Below are positions 35,101 to 41,400 of a stretch of 64,000 bases of DNA, piece after piece. Origin of the DNA: Oscillospiraceae bacterium (GTDB lineage Bacteria > Bacillota_A > Clostridia > Oscillospirales > Oscillospiraceae); contig SVLP01000008.1 in NCBI GenBank assembly GCA_015067895.1, positions 1-64,000 on the forward strand. Reading direction: 5' to 3'. The position numbers and the translations under genes were made by a program. Position 1 is the first letter of the stretch; every line of letters begins with the position of its first letter. The notes beneath the pieces were generated by a model that searched no databases, was not told where the DNA came from, and worked only from the letters and a program-made list of their open reading frames with translations.

Positions 35101-35723
35101 TGGACGCTGGTGATGACTACAACGCCAAGACTTTCACCGTGCGCACCACCACGGACATGTACTACGATCTGTCCGACTGGAAGGATGACATCATCGTCAT
35201 CAAGAACATCGGCGATTCCGGCATCATCTCCCTGACCAACATCAAGTCCACCTACAAGAGCGATCCTGCAGGCAACGTCACCACCATTCCCGGAACCGAG
35301 GCCCAGACTGTCGCGCTGAACGACAGCCCGCTGCTGCGTATGGCCGCAGCTCCTCTCGCTGTGAATGCGGAACAGGAAACGACCGCTCCTACGGAGGTAG
35401 TGGAGACTGCCGAGCCTGAGCTGACCTATGTTTACATGACTGCTGAGGCTGCACAGCTGGTTCTGGCGAATCTGAATTCCAGCGCGGAAGAGATCCCCGA
35501 TGAGACGGAGCCTGAGGAGACCGAGCCCACCGTTCCCGATGAGACGGAGCCCGAGGAAACCGAGCCCACCGTTCCCGATGAGACCGAGCCCGAGGTCACC
35601 ACGCCTGAGGAGACCGAGCCCACCGTTCCCGGAGAAACCGAGCCTGGGGAGGAGTCTGACAACGGCAGATTCTGGGAGATCATCGGCATTATCATCGGCC
35701 TGATCGGTAAGATCTTTGGCTGA
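29106..35723 (+). CDS. Giant secreted protein: phosphoesterase-like, Ig-like and vWA domains
   Basis: A 2205-residue exported protein. Signal peptide about 1-32 (LILAFVMVLGLLPGLSVNVSAAE region). Residues about 35-290 resemble a calcineurin-like metallophosphoesterase (FCSDVHGSS, GFVGDTC, ILSHRPLHAR, WAHNHTSE). An Ig-like strand-rich domain follows (about 302-372), then a Thr/Pro linker and a module with YLIVNS...YALANN shared with both GH20 proteins here. A vWA domain (about 855-1100) has the MIDAS-type DMTGSMS. More beta-rich domains lead to a PEETEPTVP repeat and a hydrophobic tail (FWEIIGIIIGLIGKIFG). No LPxTG motif is seen. ATG 29106 has GGAGG seven bases upstream; the preceding in-frame TTG does not. 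Probably an adhesin or surface enzyme; it may be controlled by the upstream switch. Confidence 0.85.
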   Translation: MKETTKRILSLILAFVMVLGLLPGLSVNVSAAEVVIDAAIFCSDVHGSSSDLKSVLGGVATSGVDYSSIGFVGDTCLTEANTTSIVQSALSDTDIEVMFSYASSHDTEDGADIDENWDYSGEVEGISENYLVYTIRETDMQNDNGAEADFTTWYNGLTAAQKALPIFILSHRPLHARRNDNAGAAAWYDAISAAAEFSDIVFFWAHNHTSESDVDTAAYYVAKDGTETFTVYNGDTVTPNFTYMNAGYINANNQNPARLGVATTVKITADSLIFQDYNSNGAYTGTYAHNVEVPREFAAEEVTLSSIAISGETEYFVGDELALTVTATYSDGTTADVTADATLSGYDMSTAGTQTVTATYEGLTATATITVKETQTTDPTEDTTPATDSTDPTEETTAPDEGGVPDPETATGSGETTTTTKKTVYVLTSSISSGNEYLIVNSNSAGSRYALANNSGSVADTGVTVKSGDVDGDGDNETYIELDDAADELWTVGGNYTFQNNGSYLGYTTSGDRNPSYTFGLSSTARTWSYSTSNNRLSTSVGSGRDTTTYYLRYNSGWTWTNSTSASGRSIYFYIPTEVEVETTTTVSGTYSIAGNPAEVTKVVTNGSTVDLGSTLTFVPTDGGTATTTDTSTTATYEIYSDPDGILSGISGNTVTFTGSYGEALVKVSYETSFGTVTNYITVTATEPTYILQITKGDTNVTGTTVPVKGVTYGLTLQLGTTIQYVDEDGAEPVELPEGATIEWHIPEEYQNIATVDHESGLVTFKGVDGAFYVTATLRVNGKDYTVGVNISATTSQYSTPTDGTDDFPEYPNEGAIRFDKTGTAVGNFSETGIAQIELSMTGVPYTTGSEIDVVVMLDMTGSMSDDGMEAAELATIAFMEKIVKNEDGSYNENRIAVYAFNSGDSSPYELVSLKKITSDSELATATTAIKTASDKQASGGTPFDEAASKCKDVLAAAKTDGTGNDRQQFCVFMSDGGPTSYKGSDGYTYYGGNNTSGDRAITSYIGGYTSSSSSSWTYNLPTEYYTDAMKTAKVTVYTVGLLLQNVPSSPSPYSSMTASTYDSTTDTLTTIGSHYYFTSTILKNMASDSSKYIDIFNVDNADKATAAFESIAMSILQAATDITVEDQITDEYTMIFDVPTGSVKIDGEDSDLADQEFYIEFGKYALDENHERTTFTSVTKLYLENTNGTLSAKDSTDPVFEAKTIGDKGTLYYWTTDGRYASEASVTYTNSDATYYFIPYGMKSTDSDYDADVWFNMTSGAYANGTVDSATNMSENLVIATPYFVYNASDKMIYWTVDKLDTYEYTLSYFLYLNDSATEVATSNETDPGPYPTNDHAYITYTNFQGNDCRQVFPIPQLTWNGAQVSYVFYLVNAAGQPINKSGQVVDFANATFITDVYTEAVVWNKAGETSTGTGELSADWLAVSKLPEEYDIYDEQARYVLNVYENADGTAIKNQFTISGDTAANISSSLNTRLNLDTTANTVSVSTTKVYNTKAGEKISAYGTYTSADSNMTGFDFANTTVAFAVVWQPRLVPDVVVVDYGLDVLINVVQNDILQNKVTGIGLGNSAYGNIAMNTGVSTSSKLGTAALTIDGNTISIENETSVRFHQGDMEFNKAVEFYYETPVEFWEGSDPTEGFMYSSVTVIPATTIYYEDEFVTCSGYTWDYTANSWASNDSLWKVEGTTSNSTQAQDRPGDSLIGAIDANNLYGYDGAYADMSTYSNGSAKMVTVDYDNYATAAFTFWGTGFDIISLTSDLTGGITMDVYAGDASSTTLATYTTSDGTTAKHQYAVDTFYGYKYENGQWVVDPSADDALYQVPVMKLTDLTYGQYTVKIKVTHNALFDHGQRPAVDEDDLDSYDFYLDAIRIYDPANDGANDTSGKIAAAYIADGEGWPSYIELRDGLISRDTLGNADTTEVIVGEVFIDGDPTVDDNQISDYISYGPNNEVYLASGQSIAFLVSAPADLDKLNIGISSADGNAGTYTITNIAETANEEKGLDAGDDYNAKTFTVRTTTDMYYDLSDWKDDIIVIKNIGDSGIISLTNIKSTYKSDPAGNVTTIPGTEAQTVALNDSPLLRMAAAPLAVNAEQETTAPTEVVETAEPELTYVYMTAEAAQLVLANLNSSAEEIPDETEPEETEPTVPDETEPEETEPTVPDETEPEVTTPEETEPTVPGETEPGEESDNGRFWEIIGIIIGLIGKIFG
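35499..35651 (+). repeat. Coding minisatellite for Asp/Glu-Thr-Pro repeats
   Basis: Roughly 39-bp units encode DETEPEETEPTVP-type peptide three to four times at the C terminus of the giant exoprotein, a likely wall-spanning stalk whose copy number may vary. Confidence 0.8.
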
Positions 35724-35736
35724 TAAGGAGGAACGC

Positions 35737-35994
35737 ATGATGAAAAAAGTATATGAAAAGCCGGATATCCTCTTTGAAGATTTTTCCCTTTGTACGGATA
35801 TTGCAGTGGGCTGCGAGGTCATTGCAAATCATAGCTACAACGTCTGTGTCTATGAAGAGGACGACGGAAGAGGAAACGTATTGACCGTGTTTACGGAAGA
35901 TGTGATGGGATGTGTGTATAAGCCAGCCAATGGCAATCATAACGGCCTGTGCTATCATAATCCCAGCATCACCAATACGCTCTTTACCTCCTAA
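35737..35994 (+). CDS. RiPP-like precursor peptide, cassette A
   Basis: An 85-residue peptide (or 84 from ATG 35740, eight bases after AAGGAGG). It begins MMKKVYEKPDILFEDFSL, a Lys/Pro/Phe-rich leader-like segment with no signal peptide, then has cysteines at SLC, AVGC, NVC, MGC and GLCY. The core VFTEDVMGC...GLCYHN matches precursor B at 59836 (IFTELAKC...GYCYEN). It is followed by a terminator-like hairpin and then an HprK-like ATPase, a radical SAM/SPASM enzyme and a PqqD-like protein, so modification by these enzymes is inferred. No described product class is assigned. Confidence 0.75.
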   Translation: MMKKVYEKPDILFEDFSLCTDIAVGCEVIANHSYNVCVYEEDDGRGNVLTVFTEDVMGCVYKPANGNHNGLCYHNPSITNTLFTS

Positions 35995-36008
35995 TCTCCC
36001 CAACCGCC

Positions 36009-36043
36009 AGAAGGCCGCGCCAACCGTGGCGCGGCCTTCTTTT
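36009..36043 (+). terminator. Attenuator-type terminator between precursor A and the maturation genes
   Basis: A 14-bp perfect stem (36009-36022 with 36027-36040) and TTTT tail. Partial stopping here would give many precursor transcripts per maturation-enzyme transcript. Confidence 0.85.
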
Positions 36044-36061
36044 CAACATGAGGAAACTGCA

Positions 36062-36829
36062 ATGAGCAAGAAACATCAACCGAAAAAGTCCGGCGGCCTG
36101 CTGATCCTCCTGATCCTGCTGGTGGCTGTATGTATCGCGGCGGTCATCGTGCGGCCATCCCTGCCCCAGGAGACCCCCGCCCGGCCTGCCCAGACCACAG
36201 CGGCGGCTCAGACAACCCCCGTCCGGACGGAGCCGATCCAGACCGTCCCCATCGCAGCGGAGACCCAACCGCCCATCAACCTGGGCTATGGCCTTCAGAT
36301 CACCGATTCCGGAAGCTACACGGGCCTTTACATGGAGGACGGCAGCAACGAGATCGTCTCTGATGTGATGATGGTCGTGGTGGAGAACACCGGCGAGGCG
36401 GATATCCAGCTGGCCGAGTTCACCGCCCTGAGCGCCGGCGGGGAATACCGGTTCACCCTGACCAACCTGGCGGCGGGGGAGCGGGCGGTGCTGCTGGAAC
36501 AGGAGCGCAAGGCCTCCAGCGGAGCGGCATTGGACTCCGCCGTGCTGGGCAATGTGGCCCTCTTCCCGGAGCCCATGGAGCTGCATGAGGACGCCATCGA
36601 GATCGGCGGTCTGGAGGGGATGCTGAACGTACAGAACATCTCCGGCTCCGACATCTCCGGCGATATCTGCATCTACTACAAATACGCCGCCCAGGACATC
36701 TACTACGGCGGCATCACCTTCCGCGTCCGGATCGAGGGTGGCCTGAAGGCGGGGGAGCTGCGTCAGATCCCTGCCGGGCACTTCGACCCCGACGGCTGCG
36801 CCGTCGTGCAGGTGACGATCTATGAATGA
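36062..36829 (+). CDS. Membrane-anchored protein of cassette A, unknown function
   Basis: The 255-residue protein has a short basic N terminus, one membrane helix (about 12-30, LLILLILLVAVCIAAVIV), a Pro/Thr/Gln linker (about 35-70) and an extracellular beta-rich domain starting near LGYGLQITDSGSY with Ig-like character (MMVVVENTGEADIQLAEF). I do not recognise the family. It overlaps the ATPase gene by eight bases, so it belongs to the cassette. It could be an export or immunity partner, but nothing in the sequence proves that. Cassette B has no equivalent. Confidence 0.7.
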   Translation: MSKKHQPKKSGGLLILLILLVAVCIAAVIVRPSLPQETPARPAQTTAAAQTTPVRTEPIQTVPIAAETQPPINLGYGLQITDSGSYTGLYMEDGSNEIVSDVMMVVVENTGEADIQLAEFTALSAGGEYRFTLTNLAAGERAVLLEQERKASSGAALDSAVLGNVALFPEPMELHEDAIEIGGLEGMLNVQNISGSDISGDICIYYKYAAQDIYYGGITFRVRIEGGLKAGELRQIPAGHFDPDGCAVVQVTIYE

Positions 36830-37664
36830 GCTGTACCTGTCCCTGGCGGGCATCCAAATCCATGTGACGGCGGAAGCCTTCGGCCCCATGGATTTCCTGA
36901 AGGACTACCTTACGCGGCCCTGCCTTCCGGAGCACAGCTTCCGGGCGGCGCTGACGGAGCGGATCGACCCGCCGATGGGTGCGCTGATTTATGACCAGCC
37001 CGCCTTCCGGGTGTACCGGGACGGAGACTGTCTTCTGCGCGATGTGGGGGACAAAAGCGGAGCCTACCTGCGGGCGATCCGGCAGGGGAGGGACGGCATC
37101 CTGGAATTCCGCCGGGATCAGATGCCCCAGGGCATCACCGGCAAGCAGCTCCTGAACGCCATCGACCTGCCCCACCTGCTGACTATCCACGCGGGCTTCC
37201 TCCTCCACGCCTCCTACATCGAGTGGCAGGGGAGGGCCATCCTCTTCACGGCTCCTTCGGAGACGGGAAAATCCACCCAGGCGCGGCTCTGGTGCGATCA
37301 TGCGGGGGCCGAGCTGGTCAACGGCGACCGGGCGGCAGTCAGGATCATCGACGGGGAGATTTTCGCCTGCGGCACACCCTTTTCGGGAAGCTCCCCGGTG
37401 CGCAGAAACGTGCGATTGCCCCTTGCGGCCATTGTATATCTAAGTCAGGCACCCGAAAACAGCATCACCCGGCTCCGGGGCGTCCGGGCCTTCCGCCGGG
37501 TATGGGAGGGCTGCACCGTCAACACCTGGGAGCGGGAGGATGTGGAAAAAGCCACGAAGACCGTGTCCGAGGTCATAAGCCGCGTCCCCGTCTACCATCT
37601 GGCCTGCACCCCCGATCAGCGGGCGGTGGAGCTGCTGAAACACACCATGGAGGTGGAAACATGA
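36822..37664 (+). CDS. HprK-like P-loop ATPase of RiPP-like cassette A
   Basis: The 280-residue protein has a C-terminal domain like the HPr kinase/phosphorylase catalytic domain: Walker A APSETGKST (144-152), then LWCDHAGAELVNGDR. The N-terminal half is family-specific and cysteine-poor. HprK-related proteins occur beside PqqD-like and radical SAM genes in peptide-modification clusters, where they may phosphorylate or otherwise handle the peptide. The same protein type is encoded in cassette B (60081). It overlaps the upstream gene by eight bases and the radical SAM gene by four. Confidence 0.8.
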   Translation: MNELYLSLAGIQIHVTAEAFGPMDFLKDYLTRPCLPEHSFRAALTERIDPPMGALIYDQPAFRVYRDGDCLLRDVGDKSGAYLRAIRQGRDGILEFRRDQMPQGITGKQLLNAIDLPHLLTIHAGFLLHASYIEWQGRAILFTAPSETGKSTQARLWCDHAGAELVNGDRAAVRIIDGEIFACGTPFSGSSPVRRNVRLPLAAIVYLSQAPENSITRLRGVRAFRRVWEGCTVNTWEREDVEKATKTVSEVISRVPVYHLACTPDQRAVELLKHTMEVET

Positions 37665-38788
37665 TCCAGCGCAAACAGACAGAGCCCCATCTGTCGAGAT
37701 ATCTGCACAGCAAGGGCGCGAGGCTGGGCCTGCCCATCGGCGGCAACTTCGAGCTGACGGCCCGGTGCAATTTTGACTGCCCCATGTGCTATGTCCACCT
37801 GAAACAGGAGGACGTGAACGCCCAGGGCCGGGAGCTGACGGCCCAGCAGTGGATCGACATCGCCCGTCAGGCGCGGGACGCGGGCATGGTCTTCGTGCTC
37901 CTGACCGGCGGCGAGCCCTTCGTGCGGAAGGATTTCTTCGAGATCTACCACGCCATGAAGGAGCTTGGTCTGATGATCTCCATCAACTCCAACGGCTCCA
38001 TGCTGTCCGGCGAGATCCTCCGGAAGCTCATCGAAGACCCGCCCTTCCGTATCAACATCTCCCTCTACGGCGGCAGCAGCGAGACCTACTGCGGCATGTG
38101 CGGCAAGCCCGCCTACGACCAAGTCGTGGAAAACATCGCCGCGCTGAAAAATGCGGGCATCGATGTGCGACTGAATGTGTCCGTCACCCCCTACAACCGC
38201 CAGGATCTGGAAGCCATCTGCCGCAAGGCCGAGGAGCTGGGGGTCCACGCCAAGGTGGCGAGCTACATGTACCCCTCCATCCGGGTCAACGGGGGCCGCT
38301 ACGGCTACGGTGACCGCCTGAGCCCCGAGGAGGCTGCAAAGGCTTCCGTGGAATGGGATCTTCTCCGCTTCGACAAAGAGACCTTTGCCCAGAGAGCAAA
38401 GGCCATGCACGAATTCAGCCTGATCCAGGAGTCCGACTGCTCCGCCGATCTGGACGAGGGCGTGGGCTGCCGCGCAGGCAGCACGGCCTTCTGGCTGACC
38501 TGGGACGGACGGATGCTGCCCTGCGGCATGATGCCGTATCCCACAGCCTACCCCCTGGAGACGGGCTTCGCAGCCGCCTGGGAGCAGATCAGAACCGAAA
38601 CAAAGGCTCTGCGGATGCCTGCCAAGTGCGGCAGCTGCCCCAAGCGGGGAGCCTGCCCGGTCTGCGCGGCGGTGTGCGTGACGGAGACGGGACGCTTCGA
38701 CGGAGTGCCGGAATATGTCTGTAAAATGACCGACGCCACCATCCGGGAAACCTGGAACGCCTGCAAGGAGGGAACCAATGAAGATTAA
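37661..38788 (+). CDS. Radical SAM/SPASM peptide-modifying enzyme, cassette A
   Basis: A 375-residue radical SAM enzyme. The cluster motif C-x3-C-x2-C is CNFDCPMC (Cys 36, 40, 43), followed by FVLLTGGEPF. The C-terminal SPASM-type region has many cysteines: GVGCRAG, LPCGMM, KCGSCPKRGACPVCAAVC and YVCK, enough for two auxiliary Fe-S clusters. Such enzymes make thioether or carbon cross-links in peptides. It starts on the ATGA shared with the ATPase stop and overlaps the PqqD-like gene. The likely substrate is the 85-residue peptide at 35737. Confidence 0.9.
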   Translation: MIQRKQTEPHLSRYLHSKGARLGLPIGGNFELTARCNFDCPMCYVHLKQEDVNAQGRELTAQQWIDIARQARDAGMVFVLLTGGEPFVRKDFFEIYHAMKELGLMISINSNGSMLSGEILRKLIEDPPFRINISLYGGSSETYCGMCGKPAYDQVVENIAALKNAGIDVRLNVSVTPYNRQDLEAICRKAEELGVHAKVASYMYPSIRVNGGRYGYGDRLSPEEAAKASVEWDLLRFDKETFAQRAKAMHEFSLIQESDCSADLDEGVGCRAGSTAFWLTWDGRMLPCGMMPYPTAYPLETGFAAAWEQIRTETKALRMPAKCGSCPKRGACPVCAAVCVTETGRFDGVPEYVCKMTDATIRETWNACKEGTNED

Positions 38789-39038
38789 GAAAGAGCTGGT
38801 CAAGCGGGACATCGCGGGGGATACCATCCTGGTGCCCGTGGGCAAGACCGTGTACGATTCCAACGGCCTGTTCATCCTGAACGAGCTGGGCGCGTTCCTC
38901 TGGGATCGCCTGGAGACAGCGGAAAATGAAGAAGAACTGCTGAACGCAGTTCTGGACGAATACGAGGTCACCGAGGAAACGGCAAAAAAAGACCTCCATA
39001 CCTTCCTGGACAAGCTCCGGGAAATGGGGATCCTGTAA
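38778..39038 (+). CDS. PqqD-like peptide chaperone, cassette A
   Basis: An 86-residue PqqD-family protein, the RiPP recognition element that binds leader peptides and presents them to radical SAM enzymes. Visible features are the TILVPVGKTVYDSNGLFILN strands and the later helical LGAFLWDRLETAENEEELLN segment. It overlaps the radical SAM gene by 11 bases and ends the cassette. A multi-hairpin repeat starts three bases after the stop. The paralogue at 59498 is first, not last, in its cassette. Confidence 0.88.
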   Translation: MKIKKELVKRDIAGDTILVPVGKTVYDSNGLFILNELGAFLWDRLETAENEEELLNAVLDEYEVTEETAKKDLHTFLDKLREMGIL

Positions 39039-39041
39039 AAA

Positions 39042-39223
39042 GGAGCTGTTGCAAAATGCAACAGCTCCAATGAAATACGCCTGACGGCGTGTGAAATATG
39101 GCTTACGCCATGTGAAATACAGCCTGCGGCTGTGTGAAATCGCCGCTTGGGCGGCGGTTATGGTGTCCCTTCGGGACGATTGAATTGATTTGGGCGCGTT
39201 GCAAAGCTTTTTGCAACGCGCCC
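39042..39223 (+). repeat. GTGAAAT multi-hairpin repeat, copy 2
   Basis: GGAGCTGTTGC hairpin, then four short stem-loops each preceded by TGAAAT, the GTGTCCCTTCGGGACGAT block, and a closing GGGCGCGTTGC hairpin. It fills the gap between the convergent PqqD-like and cytidylate-kinase-like genes and can fold on either strand. Confidence 0.88.
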
Positions 39224-39240
39224 ATTCAATTTGCTTCAGA

Positions 39241-39885
39241 TCACTTGACGGAGCGCTCCACGTACTCCGCCAGCAGGTCGATGGTACCCTCGATGCCGAG
39301 CTTGGTGGCATCCACGCAGAGGTGGTAGTTGCTGATGTCGCCCCAATCCTGGTCGGTGTGGTAATTATAGTAGCTGGCGCGAGCCTTATCGGTCTGGCGG
39401 ATCAGGTCGCGGACGCCCTCGCCGTTCCAGTCGGGGTGCAGGCGGTCGATCCGCTCCATCCGGGCGGCCATGGGGGCACTGATGAAAATGGAGATCAGGC
39501 CGGGATGGTCGCGCAGGATGTAATCTGCGCACCGGCCCACGATGACGCAGGGCTCCTTCTCGCCCAGCTCCCGGATCAGCTTGGACTTCAGGCGGAAGAT
39601 CCGGTCGTTGTTGATGACGGCATCGGAATGGGTGGAATAGTCCACGGGGGTGCCGTAGCGGACGGCAAAGGCATACATGCTCTGGCCGATCCGGTGGCGC
39701 AGGCCGCCGGTCAGCGTCTCGTCCATGGCGTGAATGGTGTCGGCGGGGATGCCCTGCTCCTCGGCGATCTTGTCCAGGATATCCTTGTCATAGAAGGGGA
39801 TCCCAAGCTTCTTCGCCAGACCCAGGGCGATCTCACGTCCGCCGGAACCAAACTGGCGGCCGATCGCGATCACATACTTACTCAT
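39241..39885 (-). CDS. Cytidylate kinase-like family protein
   Basis: The 214-residue protein is a P-loop kinase of the cytidylate-kinase-like family. It starts YVIAIGRQFGSGGREIA with the phosphate-binding loop, continues with FYDKDILDKIAEEQG, and has CVIVGRCADYIL and ISAPMAARMERID. These proteins differ from Cmk proper, and the true substrate is not established. The ATG at 39885 is favoured since AAAGGAG lies eight bases upstream; GTG 39894 is inside the ribosome site. It is convergent with cassette A. Confidence 0.88.
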   Translation of the reverse strand: MSKYVIAIGRQFGSGGREIALGLAKKLGIPFYDKDILDKIAEEQGIPADTIHAMDETLTGGLRHRIGQSMYAFAVRYGTPVDYSTHSDAVINNDRIFRLKSKLIRELGEKEPCVIVGRCADYILRDHPGLISIFISAPMAARMERIDRLHPDWNGEGVRDLIRQTDKARASYYNYHTDQDWGDISNYHLCVDATKLGIEGTIDLLAEYVERSVK

Positions 39886-40053
39886 AAAGCTCACTCCTTT
39901 CAGTCGGTGGATTCATCTCGGTGGGTGGATCTATCGGATTGTGGAGGGGGTGGATGGTCTTCTGTGTCAATATAAGTTTAGCATAGTATACAGAAACTTT
40001 CAATGGAAACCGTTTCCAACTGTGTAGTATTTACAAAAAATTCACATAATCCA

Positions 40054-40327
40054 CTGTAGGGGCGGGGCATTGCCCCGCCCGCCGACCAGGTTCGTTGACT
40101 GCCGTGGGCAAAGCAGAAGAACAGCCTTGCCGCAAGCGATGTCATTGCGAGCCCGTCAGGGCGCGGCAATCTCCTGGTACTGCGTTCGAGACTGCACAGT
40201 GTACCAGGAGATCGCCACGTCGCTTCGCTCCTCGCGATGACAGCGATCGACGGAAGCGGGTTCCTTCTGCTGTGGTCGTGTGCAAGCGTTTGGTGCGTCG
40301 GCAGGGGCAGTGCCGCCCGCCCTACAG
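40054..40327. repeat. TGTAGGG-ended inverted-repeat element, interrupted
   Basis: The left end (TGTAGGGGCGGGGCATTGCC, GCCCGCCGACCA) is matched by the complement of the right end (TGGTGCGTCGGCAGG, GCCCGCCCTACA). A GTCATTGCGAG repeat (40140-40242) sits inside, so one element appears to have inserted into another. The 39886-40383 gap contains these repeats, a terminator and the upstream region of the kinase-like gene. Confidence 0.65.
40140..40242. repeat. GTCATTGCGAG-type palindromic repeat, copy 4
   Basis: TGTCATTGCGAG at the left and GCTCCTCGCGATGACA at the right, with CTCCTGGTAC and GTACCAGGAG pairing inside. It is nested within the TGTAGGG-ended element. Confidence 0.88.
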
Positions 40328-40360
40328 CAAAAAATCCCCCGGTTCCGAGGAACCGGGGGA
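40328..40360 (-). terminator. Terminator of the GGGtGRT operon
   Basis: An 11- to 12-bp C/G-rich stem (40335-40345 with 40350-40360) followed on the minus strand by TTTTTTG. Confidence 0.88.
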
Positions 40361-40383
40361 CATTCCGTTTAAGGGGAGAAGAA

Positions 40384-41385
40384 TTACTTCTTCAGGGACT
40401 CCTCAACAGCAACGGCCACGGAGACGGTCATGCCGACCATGGGGTTGTTGCCTGCGCCCAGGAAGCCCATCATCTCAACGTGGGCGGGGACGGAGGAGGA
40501 ACCGGCGAACTGAGCGTCGCCATGCATACGGCCCATGGTGTCGGTCATGCCGTAGGAGGCGGGGCCAGCAGCCATGTTGTCGGGGTGCAGGGTACGGCCG
40601 GTGCCGCCGCCGGAGGCGACGGAGAAGTACTTCTTGCCCTGCTCCATGCACTCCTTCTTGTAGGTGCCGGCGACAGGATGCTGGAAGCGGGTGGGGTTGG
40701 TGGAGTTGCCGGTGATGGAGACATCGACGCCCTCGTGACGCATGACGGCAACACCCTCGCGGACGTCGTCACAGCCGTAGCAGTTGACGGCAGCGCGCTC
40801 GCCGGTGGAGTAGGGGATCTTCTCAACGATCTTCAGCTCGCCGGTGTAGTAGTCGAACTGGGTGCGGACGTAGGTGAAGCCGTTGATGCGGGAGATGATC
40901 TGAGCAGCGTCCTTGCCCAGGCCGTTCAGAATGACGCGCAGGGGCTCCTTACGGGCCTTGTTGGCGGAGCGGGCGATGCCGATGGCACCCTCAGCGGCGG
41001 CGAAGGACTCGTGGCCAGCCAGGAAGGCGAAGCACTTGGTCTCGTCGCGCAGCAGCATGGCGCCCAGGTTGCCGTGACCCAGACCGACCTTGCGATCCTC
41101 GGCGACGGAGCCGGGGATGCAGAAGGCCTGCAGGCCGATGCCGATGGCCTCAGCGGCCTCAGCAGCGTTCTTGACACCCTTCTTCAGAGCGATGGCGGCG
41201 CCGACGCAGTAGGACCAGGCGGCGTCCTCAAAAGCGATGGGCTGGATGCCCTTGACGATCTCGTAGGGATCGAAGCCAGCGTTCTGGCAGATCTCACGGC
41301 ACTCCTCAACAGAGTTCAGGCCGTACTGAGCGAGGACACCGTTGATCTTTTCGATCTTTCTTTCGTAACCTTCAAACAGAGCCAT
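40384..41385 (-). CDS. GGGtGRT protein
   Basis: The 333-residue protein carries the name-giving motif in VASGGGTGRTLHPDN and is a full-length member of the GGGtGRT family of Clostridia and archaea. Other recognisable stretches are AAWSYCVGAAIALKKG, GLGHGNLGAMLLRDE and NCYGCDDVREG. The function is unknown; the family is nearly always encoded beside the Fe-S scaffold-like protein that precedes it here (15 bases apart), so a role in Fe-S or redox metabolism is inferred. The two genes share one strong promoter and one terminator. Confidence 0.93.
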   Translation of the reverse strand: MALFEGYERKIEKINGVLAQYGLNSVEECREICQNAGFDPYEIVKGIQPIAFEDAAWSYCVGAAIALKKGVKNAAEAAEAIGIGLQAFCIPGSVAEDRKVGLGHGNLGAMLLRDETKCFAFLAGHESFAAAEGAIGIARSANKARKEPLRVILNGLGKDAAQIISRINGFTYVRTQFDYYTGELKIVEKIPYSTGERAAVNCYGCDDVREGVAVMRHEGVDVSITGNSTNPTRFQHPVAGTYKKECMEQGKKYFSVASGGGTGRTLHPDNMAAGPASYGMTDTMGRMHGDAQFAGSSSVPAHVEMMGFLGAGNNPMVGMTVSVAVAVEESLKK

Positions 41386-41400
41386 GGTAGCGTCCTCCTC

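Noticed and set aside
36822..37664. True HPr kinase/phosphorylase
   Set aside because: Only the P-loop region is similar; the context (radical SAM, PqqD-like, precursor) and duplication in cassette B argue for an HprK-related RiPP ATPase.
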